From contig OMWI01000003.1 of assembly GCA_900314715.1 (NCBI GenBank), positions 43,010 through 107,009 of the forward strand: 64,000 nt of DNA. The letters are read 5' to 3'. Every line of letters begins with the position of its first letter. The first letter of the stretch is position 1. The DNA is from an uncultured Prevotellaceae bacterium. Its GTDB lineage: Bacteria > Bacteroidota > Bacteroidia > Bacteroidales > Bacteroidaceae. The notes under the pieces were generated by a model that was given only the letters and a program-made list of their open reading frames with translations, did not search any database and was not told where the DNA came from. Positions 35,797 through 44,129 of the stretch are shown in pieces. The translations under genes were made by a program, and so were the position numbers.

Positions 35797-37109
35797 GGTT
35801 GTTTGGGATTGAATCGTAATGTGTTTTCGTCTTCAATAGTAATCTTGGTTTCATCGAGTTGCGTTTGATCAAGTGAAAAGTTTTTGATGAAACATTCATA
35901 AACGGCATTTCTTTTGTTAATGCCAAAATCATGACGTTCATTGAGCAAATGAATATTGGATACTTCATCAACTTTCCCGTAAAAACCATAGATACGTTGT
36001 AAATAGGGATATTCCAATTCGGGCGTCGTACTTGTCCAATCGCCGCCGTCACTAACTATCATCATGGGCTTGGGAGCAAACAGAGCAGCAAGTTCGGCAT
36101 TACATGTGCCACCTCCAGCCAATTGAATAGGCTTCCCGCTTTCGCACGGACAACCACCGTCAAACCATGATGACATACTGACAACAGGACAACTTACCGT
36201 AAATCGGTCGTCTATCACGGAGAGTAATACCGTTTGCGTACCTCCTCCCGAACCGCCATTCACGCCAATTCGCGTCTTGTCAACATCCTTTCGATTATAC
36301 ATCCAATCGAGAATGCGAATCCCGTTGAGGATTTGCATGACATGAGCCTCGCTGGTTTGATGGGCTTCCTTACCCACTTCGTCTTCTGATTCTCCCCATC
36401 CCCATAAGTCGTAATCTACGCAGATAGCTCCCATTCGTGCCAACGTGCCTAATCGGAGTTGTTGAACCTTTCCATAACGACCGTCAGTAAAATGTCCGTT
36501 AGGACAGATAATCAAGGGATATTTCCCCTTGAACGTTTTCTTAATCTTATTGTTGTTTGGAGCGTAAATACTTCCCTTTACCGTATGACCATCCACGGTT
36601 TTCATGCAGAAGTTTTGTACCGTATAACCATCGTGTTTACGTAGTTTCGTTACTTGCGGTGTTTCTTTGGAACATTGTGCCAATAATGGCGTAATACCCA
36701 AACGTTCTTTCACTTCCTTCTTCAAGATTACCTTACGTTTCTCCCATGCTTGTTGGTTGTCATAAAGCGAGGAGAGATATGCAATCAATTTCTTTCCGTC
36801 TTCTGCTTGCCTACGAGGATATTCGTATGGCTTGATTTTCCAAATGTTCTTTTCTTGGTAAACGGGTTTGAAATCAAACGGAGAGAGAACGTTGGTCAAC
36901 GATTCTTCTACGGAATAAGGACGTATGCGAAAGTCTGCATACTTGATTGTCAACCCCGTGGTGTCCACGTTGTATTTCAGTCGAATGCTAAATCGTTTCT
37001 CAATGTCTTGAAGCACATTGCTCAATGAGCGAGTGAATTGTGTTTCAAACGTTTGTGCTGAAGCACCTATTGCAAGAAACGATAAAGCGAATAGAATCTT
37101 TTTTCTCAT
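35793..37109 (-). CDS. CE19-like alpha/beta-hydrolase esterase, putative pectin methylesterase
   Basis: A 438-residue secreted esterase. I start at the ATG at 37109 ([20 protein letters not shown]), which overlaps the upstream stop by 4 nt; an ATG at 37121 is possible. Residues about 20-95 resemble a small STN-like domain ([20 protein letters not shown]), then an alpha/beta-hydrolase with the nucleophile Ser in [15 protein letters not shown] near 286, Asp in SDGGDW near 355 and His in ERHDFG near 392. In the B. thetaiotaomicron RG-II locus BT1017 is a pectin methylesterase of this kind (family CE19, recalled). It could also remove acetyl groups. Position between GH142/143 and GH95 genes fits removal of esters from the RG-II backbone. 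Confidence 0.75.
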   Translation of the reverse strand: MRKKILFALSFLAIGASAQTFETQFTRSLSNVLQDIEKRFSIRLKYNVDTTGLTIKYADFRIRPYSVEESLTNVLSPFDFKPVYQEKNIWKIKPYEYPRRQAEDGKKLIAYLSSLYDNQQAWEKRKVILKKEVKERLGITPLLAQCSKETPQVTKLRKHDGYTVQNFCMKTVDGHTVKGSIYAPNNNKIKKTFKGKYPLIICPNGHFTDGRYGKVQQLRLGTLARMGAICVDYDLWGWGESEDEVGKEAHQTSEAHVMQILNGIRILDWMYNRKDVDKTRIGVNGGSGGGTQTVLLSVIDDRFTVSCPVVSMSSWFDGGCPCESGKPIQLAGGGTCNAELAALFAPKPMMIVSDGGDWTSTTPELEYPYLQRIYGFYGKVDEVSNIHLLNERHDFGINKRNAVYECFIKNFSLDQTQLDETKITIEDENTLRFNPKQP

Positions 37110-40100
37110 ATTATATTCCATGTCAATGTTCCGAGATTTTTTCTACTGGCAACCAACTTGCCGTCAACAAACAACAACAATCCTGTTCCTTGATGATAGC
37201 GTTGTCCATCTTCATCCCAAATAATGGTCAATACATGACCATGGTAGTTCACGCCATCTAAGCAGAAATACTTCCATTTTCCTTCGGGCAATAAGGGATT
37301 AATGACAATCTTGTCATCTGCTTGTGGGCGCAATCCCACGATTCCCGTGATGATAAGGTCGTTGAATGTACTATGATTATAATACCTACTTCGTTCACTG
37401 TCGCCCATCAACCATGCTCCATTGGTTTCATCTAAGTATTCTCCAATATACGGCTTTCCACGATGATGTTGGGATTGCACGTAGAGTTCCATTTGCTTGT
37501 AAAATGAAGAATGTATAATGAAGAATGAAGAATCCCTTGATGAAGATGGTTTTGTGCTGAATGATTCTTCATTCTTCATTCTACATTCTTCATTTAAATA
37601 ATTGCTCAATGCCGTAAGTGTTTGTGAGGTGGCGAAAGGCCAGATAGCACCATCCCATTCGCATTTACCAACGCCATGTGAACGGAATTCGGGATGTCTG
37701 CGTTCGGCGGTCGTTAATCCGTAAGGTGCAGAGAATCCCTTTTCATCGTTAAGTTGTTGCCATGCAACATCATACTTCTTGTCGCTTGGAATGTTGAAAT
37801 ACCAAGGAATATAACCAATGGCTTCCCTGACAAATGCGGAAGAGTCGCCACGCATGGTTTCAAAGAACTGATGTTCCTCGTTCCATAATTTGTTTTCAAC
37901 GAGATTTCGCAAGGTATCAGCTTTCAAGCGATAAGTGTTCTCCTTTTCGGTCTCACCAGTTAGGTGGTTCATGAATGAAAGTGCTTGAGCATTACCATAC
38001 ATATAACTGTTGATAGTAGGACGAGCATATTGCTTTTTCCTACCGCCACTAATGCTCTCTTCCATTCCGTCTTGTACGTCGCCTTGCCAATACAAACCAT
38101 TTGGAAGACGGTTGGTAGTTTCCCAACGTGCATATTCCTCTTCCAAACGAGGTTTAATTCCCAATAGGAAGTCGGTATTCCTTAATACTTTCCATGCTTC
38201 CAAGATGGCGGAAGGGTTCCAAGAACTGAATTTGTTCATCTTCGACATGGCTTGTCCGTCGTTTCCATAATACCAAGTACGAAGGATTTGGTGAAGGTAT
38301 GTGGTATCTCGCAACCAACGACTTTCCATTACATGATGCCCAATTGCGCAAGCAATGAGATTATAACGGTCGGCATACGAGCGTTGAACGAGGAATTCCG
38401 TCATTCCATATCCTACTGGTGTGCGCTTGATGTGCTTCCTGAGTGTCCACCAACGATAGTAATACATTTCCTCAAAATCCTTTTGCGGACAATCGAAGAG
38501 TGGGATGTTCTTGCTTAACCATTCTGAAGATTGTGCATTCGGTATCGTTGTCACGATGTTTTCGTCTTCCATCGTGTTGAACTTTTCCGCATAATGGGCG
38601 TAGTCATCGTATTTCAAGATGGCAGAAGTACTATCTGCATCGAGTGAACGAGTAATGACGTTTGCGAGAAGATAGGTTGCGGTGTTGTCTCTTTCATCCG
38701 CACGTTCCATATCGAAATCTTGGTCGGCAGGAGTGTTGATGTCTGGTTCGTCGAAAAGAGCACCCGTTCGGAATACGATACGCGATATACTTTCCACAGG
38801 TGTGTCGAATTGTCGTTCGCACGCTTTCTTACCATTGAGATAATACGTTGCACGATGCAAGTCAACCGACAATCTTGCTTTGATATGATAATCCGTCGCT
38901 TTGTCGTAATGCTTGAGCAAAGTTCCGTATCTTGCTCCTCCCTTAACGCGAATGGTACTTGTAGAATCCACTACGATACGAGAACAAACCGTTCCTTGAT
39001 CATCAACAAACTCAATGTCGAGTTCTCCGTGATTATCTTGTTGGATATTAAGGTCAAACTCTACTTCCAATTCCTTGGTGTTAGGAATCACTCTTTCCAC
39101 CTTCGCATAATCGTATGGGTCGCTATCGGATAGTGAAAGCCATTTCCCTTTTAATGCTACGGGAGCCCATTGTGGCGAATAGATATTCCAATCATTCATC
39201 TCAGCCAATGAATGATACTCATCGAAAGACTTGCTGGAGTGAGCAGTTGCATTCAAACGAATAGGAACAGGAATGCGAGACACCCACATATCTTCCTTGT
39301 TGTTGGAATAGGTAACCCAAAGATCTTTTGGAAATGAAGAATGAAGAATGAAGAATGAAGAATCTGCTAACTGAGACATTGATGCGCCAGCTAATTCTTC
39401 ATTCTTCATTCTACATTCTTCATTTTCCAGAATTCCCCTCACATATTGAGGGCCATAGCTTTTATAGTTGCCACCATGTCTTAATGGTGTTACTTCTCCG
39501 TTGATTAATGATAGAGTAGTGTATTCCAAACCGTCTTTGCTCAGAGATAAAGCTAAAGGCCAACGATATTCAGCGGGGTTATACACGGTGGCGTATGTTC
39601 CATCTGAAAGACGTTGTCCCCATATCTTTGCATTGGAGTTTACGAATCCTGGTGCACGATTGCAAGGTTCACGCCATGTGTTTCCTCCGTCTATGGAAAT
39701 ACTTGTTACGGCGTGTTTCCATAATGCTACTTTCCTACCATCGGGAAGAGTGTATCCGCTAAATGCTTTGTATGGGCGTTGCAATGGAATGAGTGGGTCG
39801 TTGCGGTCGGCTTCTTCTACCCATTGCATTCGTTGCATCGGATCGGCAATCAATGCATCAACCGCCTTTATAAAAGCTTTGTCCTTGCTTCTTTTATAAT
39901 AAGGGAAATCGGTGTTTCGTTCATTGAAATCGTGGTTGTAATAGATGAAGTAAATAGGACCAAATGAACCATCATTCTTGATTTCCCTTACCACTCTTCC
40001 AATGCCGTTTCCGTCGTTAGGGTCATCTTTGGGCGTTAATGCGATTCCGTAATTGCCAATGGCAATGAGTTTGTTATTGGGAGCAATATAGAATCCCACT

Positions 40101-41365
40101 CGTTGGTGCATGATAGCTTTGAGATTTTTAGCTTCTATGTCAGGAAGAGATTGCTTTTTGAAACCATCTGGAACTTGGTATTCAGGAAATAGTTCTACGG
40201 GAGTGCTCCACGAATATCCGTCATCGGATGTTTGCAGCATCGTCTTTCCTGGCGGTTCGTGTTCGTGTCGCGGGTCAGTCAGGTAATGCATATAAAACTT
40301 CCCGTTCCAATAGGTCAACATCGGTTGATGATTGTATGTCCACGGCTTTTCGCCTCGCATGGTTTGAATGTTATGAACGCCAACTACTGGTTTCAGACCA
40401 CCATCATGACGTTCTGGACGAGCTATAGTCTTACCCGTATAATGCACTACATCACGATTGTATCGTATCAATTGTTCCACCAATTTTTCGTCAGCCATGA
40501 ACACCGTTCCGTGTTTATGACCTACGGGAAAGTCAACCGCTCCCGTTTGGTCTTGGAAATGAATAAAGTCCTTGGTACGATGTGCCCCGTAAATCTTATG
40601 TCTATATGAATCATAATAAATATACCACCAATCGCCTACCTTTGCAGTACTTGGTCCTTCGGTAAACGACTCTGTAAACGGTTCTGATGCTTTGCTCCAA
40701 GGACCGTATGGCGATGTGGCGAATGCCACCTTGATGTTACGCATCGGACGGGAATTGTCTTTCACTACCATGACATAATCATTCTTTCCACGCTTCACCA
40801 ACGTTGCGTCTATGTCGCTAAAATCGGGGTCATAGAACAATTTCGTTTCGCTAAATTTCTTGAAATCTTTCGTCGTAGTGTAATATAGACGATGATTATT
40901 CTTGTGGTCTTCTTGGTAATCGGGAAACTTACCAGGTATGCAAGAAGCCCAGATAATCATGAATTGCCTTTTCACATCGTCGTAAAACAATTCGGGAGCC
41001 CATACGTTTACGGTTGACGTATCTTTCATTACTTCAATGAAGCGCTGCTCTGTCCAATGTATCAAGTCCTTAGATGATGCATATCCAAACCCTCTATCAC
41101 CTCTCCACGAACTTGTCCATACTAAATGAAAAGTACCATCGGGACCTTTCACGATTGATGGGTCGCGCATTACTTTCTGAACTCCCACTTTCGGTTGTAG
41201 GAATACGCCTTGAATGGAATCCCATTTAATGCCGTCGTAGCTATAGATGAATCTCAGTCCTTCCGTGGCTGGTTCGTGGAAGGAAGTAGAAACGTATATA
41301 TCCTTAGCTTGTATGGTAAGCAAACACCATGTCAAGATGATGATGAGAGTCAGTCTTTTATTCAT
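37106..41365 (-). CDS. Three-catalytic-module GH43 / GH143-like / GH142-like RG-II enzyme
   Basis: A 1419-residue secreted protein (signal peptide LTLIIILTWCLLTIQA). Residues about 22-300 are a GH43-type five-bladed propeller (VMRDPSIVKGPDGTFHLVWT, NVWAPELFYDDVKRQFM, IDATLVKRGKNDYVMVVKDN, SFTEGPSTAKVGDWWYIYYD). Residues about 310-690 form a second, sialidase-like propeller comparable to GH143, then a beta-sandwich at about 700-890 and an (alpha/alpha)6 barrel at about 900-1400 comparable to GH142 (EWDGAIWPFATSQTL, YNHSTFNDLIITGIVGLRP). GH143-GH142 is the layout of BT1020, which removes the Araf-Dha side chain D of RG-II. Two palindromic repeats are translated in frame near residues 647-678 and 1257-1287. 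It is the first gene of the minus-strand operon. Confidence 0.8.
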   Translation of the reverse strand: MNKRLTLIIILTWCLLTIQAKDIYVSTSFHEPATEGLRFIYSYDGIKWDSIQGVFLQPKVGVQKVMRDPSIVKGPDGTFHLVWTSSWRGDRGFGYASSKDLIHWTEQRFIEVMKDTSTVNVWAPELFYDDVKRQFMIIWASCIPGKFPDYQEDHKNNHRLYYTTTKDFKKFSETKLFYDPDFSDIDATLVKRGKNDYVMVVKDNSRPMRNIKVAFATSPYGPWSKASEPFTESFTEGPSTAKVGDWWYIYYDSYRHKIYGAHRTKDFIHFQDQTGAVDFPVGHKHGTVFMADEKLVEQLIRYNRDVVHYTGKTIARPERHDGGLKPVVGVHNIQTMRGEKPWTYNHQPMLTYWNGKFYMHYLTDPRHEHEPPGKTMLQTSDDGYSWSTPVELFPEYQVPDGFKKQSLPDIEAKNLKAIMHQRVGFYIAPNNKLIAIGNYGIALTPKDDPNDGNGIGRVVREIKNDGSFGPIYFIYYNHDFNERNTDFPYYKRSKDKAFIKAVDALIADPMQRMQWVEEADRNDPLIPLQRPYKAFSGYTLPDGRKVALWKHAVTSISIDGGNTWREPCNRAPGFVNSNAKIWGQRLSDGTYATVYNPAEYRWPLALSLSKDGLEYTTLSLINGEVTPLRHGGNYKSYGPQYVRGILENEECRMKNEELAGASMSQLADSSFFILHSSFPKDLWVTYSNNKEDMWVSRIPVPIRLNATAHSSKSFDEYHSLAEMNDWNIYSPQWAPVALKGKWLSLSDSDPYDYAKVERVIPNTKELEVEFDLNIQQDNHGELDIEFVDDQGTVCSRIVVDSTSTIRVKGGARYGTLLKHYDKATDYHIKARLSVDLHRATYYLNGKKACERQFDTPVESISRIVFRTGALFDEPDINTPADQDFDMERADERDNTATYLLANVITRSLDADSTSAILKYDDYAHYAEKFNTMEDENIVTTIPNAQSSEWLSKNIPLFDCPQKDFEEMYYYRWWTLRKHIKRTPVGYGMTEFLVQRSYADRYNLIACAIGHHVMESRWLRDTTYLHQILRTWYYGNDGQAMSKMNKFSSWNPSAILEAWKVLRNTDFLLGIKPRLEEEYARWETTNRLPNGLYWQGDVQDGMEESISGGRKKQYARPTINSYMYGNAQALSFMNHLTGETEKENTYRLKADTLRNLVENKLWNEEHQFFETMRGDSSAFVREAIGYIPWYFNIPSDKKYDVAWQQLNDEKGFSAPYGLTTAERRHPEFRSHGVGKCEWDGAIWPFATSQTLTALSNYLNEECRMKNEESFSTKPSSSRDSSFFIIHSSFYKQMELYVQSQHHRGKPYIGEYLDETNGAWLMGDSERSRYYNHSTFNDLIITGIVGLRPQADDKIVINPLLPEGKWKYFCLDGVNYHGHVLTIIWDEDGQRYHQGTGLLLFVDGKLVASRKNLGTLTWNII
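37503..37594. repeat. In-frame palindromic repeat, copy 1
   Basis: Arms 37503-37534 and 37563-37594 (32 nt each, one mismatch) flank a 28-nt loop. The arms are built of repeated GAAGAAT/ATTCTTC units. Translated on the minus strand it gives NEECRMKNEE...DSSFFIIHSSF inside the GH142-like barrel. Confidence 0.9.
39332..39425. repeat. In-frame palindromic repeat, copy 2
   Basis: Arms 39332-39363 and 39394-39425 (32 nt each, one mismatch) flank a 30-nt loop. The arms nearly match copy 1 but the loops differ. Translated as NEECRMKNEE...DSSFFILHSSF in the middle propeller. Confidence 0.9.
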
Positions 41366-41422
41366 AGAATAAACCTTTTATGTATTCGACGCAGAATAAT
41401 AGGTTTTGTAATCATTCTATTG

Positions 41423-41453
41423 CAAATTTACCGTTTTTATTCATATTCACAAA
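41423..41453 (-). promoter_or_regulatory. Promoter of the RG-II enzyme operon (TTTG-N19-TAAATTTG)
   Basis: On the minus strand TTTG (41453-41450), a 19-nt spacer and TAAATTTG (41430-41423) match the Bacteroidetes consensus fully. It lies 58 nt before the ATG at 41365 and beside array C, which could bind a regulator of both divergent operons. Confidence 0.75.
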
Positions 41454-41486
41454 AAAATAGTAAAGGAAAAGAGATTTCTCAAATGC

Positions 41487-41596
41487 GCTTTTTCAATTTC
41501 GTATATTAGCCATGTACGTTTCGTACATTTGCCATGTACCATTCGTACATCAGCCATGTACGATTCGTACATTGGCCATTGTACGAAATGAAAGCT
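41487..41596. repeat. 22-nt-period palindromic array C between divergent operons
   Basis: Three strong units of exactly 22 nt start at 41509, 41531 and 41553 (GCCATGTACGTTTCGTACAT and close variants), with degenerate units at 41487 and 41575. Each strong unit contains a palindrome with arms ATGTACG and CGTACAT around 3 bases. The array lies between the operon promoter at 41453 and the plus-strand gene at 41673, in a 307-base gene-free stretch, and is a likely regulator-binding region. A plus-strand promoter was not identified. Confidence 0.85.
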
Positions 41597-41672
41597 ATCA
41601 TTTTAGTTACAACTTCTGCCATTTTGATGGTTACATTTTATATATGCGCGCGTCATCAAATAAAAATTATTT

Positions 41673-42611
41673 ATGGAAATCCGTTTTAAAAAGCCATTAA
41701 GTGGAATCATCCCACCGCTTGTAACACCGTTGAGAGACAACGAGACATTAGACGTAGAGAGTCTTGAACGATTGATAGAACACCTGATAGCAGGTGGAGT
41801 TCACGGCTTGTTTGTACTTGGTACGACGGGTGAGGAACAAAGTTTGAGCTATGAGATGCGTAAGCAGATGATTCGTGAATCATGTCGCATCAATCGAGAA
41901 CGTTTACCTTTATTGGCTTGTGTGACGGATACGTCAATCGTAGAGAGTATTCATTTGGCGAATGTTGCCGCCGATTGCGGAGCAGATGGAGTGGTGTCTG
42001 CACCTCCATATTATTTCGCTACAGGACAACCAGAGTTGGCACAATTCTATGAGGAATTGGTTCCACAACTGCCATTACCCGTCTTTCTCTACAATATGCC
42101 CTCTCATGTGAAGGTTAGTTTTGCTCCCGATACTGTCGCTCGTATAGCGCAAAACGAACAAGTTGTTGGCTTTAAGGACTCCAGTGCCAATGCCGTTTAT
42201 TTCCAATCTGTGATGTATAAGATGCAACATCGTCCTGATTTTGCCATGTTGGTAGGTCCAGAAGAGATAACGGGTGAATGCGTATTGCTCGGCGCAGATG
42301 GCGGAATCAATGGTGGAGCAAACATGTTTCCTGAACTATACGTAGCGATGTACGATGCAGCAAAGGCGCACGATATCAATCGCGTATTGGAATTACAGCA
42401 GTTTATCATGCAGATTTCCACGACCATTTATACCGTGGGTAAGCATGGGTCGAGTTACTTAAAGGGATTGAAATGTGCTTTGTCGTTGTTGGGTATTATC
42501 AACGATGATTTCGTGGCTTCTCCGTTCTATAAGTTTGAAACACCCGAAAGAGAGAAAATTCGTCAAGCATTGGCGAATTTGCCGATAAAAGATGGTAAGA
42601 TATGCATGTAG
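41673..42611 (+). CDS. DHDPS/N-acetylneuraminate lyase family aldolase
   Basis: A 312-residue cytoplasmic class I aldolase. The superfamily motifs are present: GTTGE near residue 50, the catalytic Tyr in LYNMPSH near 140 and the Schiff-base Lys in GFKDSS near 168. YNMPSH lacks the Arg that binds the substrate carboxylate in true dihydrodipicolinate synthase, and INGGANMFPEL differs from both DapA and NanA, so this is a 2-keto-3-deoxy acid aldolase rather than DapA. Its stop overlaps the start of a sodium:solute symporter gene by 10 nt, the pairing often seen for sialic acid use. In this locus Kdo (giving pyruvate and D-arabinose) or Dha are attractive substrates; 2-keto-3-deoxy aldonates are alternatives. 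Confidence 0.85.
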   Translation: MEIRFKKPLSGIIPPLVTPLRDNETLDVESLERLIEHLIAGGVHGLFVLGTTGEEQSLSYEMRKQMIRESCRINRERLPLLACVTDTSIVESIHLANVAADCGADGVVSAPPYYFATGQPELAQFYEELVPQLPLPVFLYNMPSHVKVSFAPDTVARIAQNEQVVGFKDSSANAVYFQSVMYKMQHRPDFAMLVGPEEITGECVLLGADGGINGGANMFPELYVAMYDAAKAHDINRVLELQQFIMQISTTIYTVGKHGSSYLKGLKCALSLLGIINDDFVASPFYKFETPEREKIRQALANLPIKDGKICM

Positions 42612-44077
42612 TTGATTTCATCATATTTATTGCTTTCACGTTAGGTGTTGTCGTTTTCGGTTGTTCTTTCTTCCGAAAAGGTTCATCATCTGATGATTTC
42701 ACTTCTGCTGGTCATTCTATTCCTGGTTGGGTGGTAGGTATGAGCATCTTTGCCACCTACGTATCGAGCATCAGTTATATCGGTTATCCAGGCAAGGCAT
42801 TTGCTTCTAATTGGAATGCGTTTGTCTTTTCGTTGTCTATTCCGATAGCGAGTTATTTTGCCGCTAAATACTTTGTGCCGTTCTATCGACATAGTGGTAG
42901 TGTGTCGGCTTATACGTTTCTGGAAGAGAAGTTTGGCGCTTGGGCACGATTGTATGCATCGGCTTGCTACTTGTTGACACAAATTGCCCGAATGGGTTCC
43001 ATCCTTTATTTATTGGCGGTTCCCATGTACATTCTCATGGGTTGGAATATTCATTTCGTGATTATTGCCACGTCGGTTGCCATTATCATCTACTCTATGT
43101 TGGGTGGTTTGAAAGCCGTGATTTGGGCTGATGCTATTCAAGGAATCATTCTCATTGGTGGTGCGATTCTTTGTTTGTGTATCTTACTCTTTAGTATGCC
43201 CGAAGGACCATCGCAGATGATAGACTTGGCTGTTCATTCTCCGATGGGAAATAAGTTCTCATTGGGAGCATTCACCTCAGATTTAACCACCAGTACGTTT
43301 TGGGTGTGTTTGATATATGGTGTGTTTATCAACTTGCAGAATTACGGAATTGACCAGAATTACGTTCAGCGTTACCATGCTGCAAAGACGGATAAAGACG
43401 CACGATTCTCTGCTTTGTTTGGAGGGTATCTTTTTATTCCCGTTTCGGCATTGTTCTTCTTGATAGGAACGGCATTGTATTCTTATTATACCGCCAATCC
43501 CGATTTGTTGCCAACAGAAATAGCACAGAAACCCGATTACGTATTTCCGTATTTCATCGTCAATGGATTACCCGTGGGATTACGAGGCTTATTGATTGCT
43601 TCCATCTTCGCGGCAGGAATGAGTACTGTTTCAACCAGCGTAACATCGGCTGCTACTATCATATTGACCGATTACTATAAGCCTTTTACGAAAGGCAAGA
43701 CCGATAAACACCATGTAGCCGTACTTAGAATATCGAGCGTGATTGTCGGTGTGCTTGGAATCATCGTGGCAATCGCCATGTTGAGCGTTGAAAGCATTAT
43801 CGATGCTTGGTGGAAATTATCGAGCATCTTTTCAGGAGGAATGTTGGGATTATTCCTTTTGGGTTGCGTTTCTCGAAGAATCAATCGTGTAGGAGCACTC
43901 ATAGGGTGTATCTGTGGCGTACTCGTAATTGCTTGGATTTCTTTGGCTGGTCTTTGGAATCTCCCAGGCATTCACTTGCACGAATATCTTGCTATTGTGC
44001 TTGGCACATGTACCATCTTTATTGTAGGATTCCTCCTCACTTTATTGTTGAAAGAATCAACTCCAAAATGCCCATAA
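42602..44077 (+). CDS. Sodium:solute symporter (SSS family)
   Basis: A 491-residue inner-membrane protein with about thirteen hydrophobic segments. SSS signatures include SIFATYVSSISYIGYPG in the first conserved helix pair, YNQ-like DQNYVQRYHAAKTDKDA and the hallmark LLIASIFAAGMSTVSTSVTS, where the Ser residues help to form the second sodium site. It should couple sodium entry to uptake of a sugar or sugar acid. The start (ATG at 42602) overlaps the aldolase gene by 10 nt, so the two act together: the transporter likely brings in the aldolase substrate. The stop codon lies in a C-rich direct repeat. Confidence 0.88.
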   Translation: MHVVDFIIFIAFTLGVVVFGCSFFRKGSSSDDFTSAGHSIPGWVVGMSIFATYVSSISYIGYPGKAFASNWNAFVFSLSIPIASYFAAKYFVPFYRHSGSVSAYTFLEEKFGAWARLYASACYLLTQIARMGSILYLLAVPMYILMGWNIHFVIIATSVAIIIYSMLGGLKAVIWADAIQGIILIGGAILCLCILLFSMPEGPSQMIDLAVHSPMGNKFSLGAFTSDLTTSTFWVCLIYGVFINLQNYGIDQNYVQRYHAAKTDKDARFSALFGGYLFIPVSALFFLIGTALYSYYTANPDLLPTEIAQKPDYVFPYFIVNGLPVGLRGLLIASIFAAGMSTVSTSVTSAATIILTDYYKPFTKGKTDKHHVAVLRISSVIVGVLGIIVAIAMLSVESIIDAWWKLSSIFSGGMLGLFLLGCVSRRINRVGALIGCICGVLVIAWISLAGLWNLPGIHLHEYLAIVLGTCTIFIVGFLLTLLLKESTPKCP

Positions 44078-44110
44078 CCCCCCATAACCCCCAAAATGCC
44101 CATAACCCCC
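44063..44110. repeat. C-rich direct repeat with G-quadruplex potential
   Basis: CCAAAATGCCCATAACCCCC occurs at 44063-44082 and again at 44091-44110, with an extra CCCATAACC between. The minus strand has G-runs of 5, 3, 5 and 6 separated by 4, 6 and 4 bases, which fits a G-quadruplex. The first copy includes the stop codon of the symporter gene. Confidence 0.8.
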
Positions 44111-44129
44111 ATAATAATAAATACAAATC

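Noticed and set aside
41487-41596. CRISPR array at array C (also considered for A, B and D)
   Set aside because: Variable parts are only 5-7 nt, far too short for spacers, and no cas gene is in the window.
41673-42611. Housekeeping dihydrodipicolinate synthase (dapA)
   Set aside because: The Arg after the catalytic Tyr region is missing (YNMPSH) and the gene overlaps a symporter gene in a sugar cluster.
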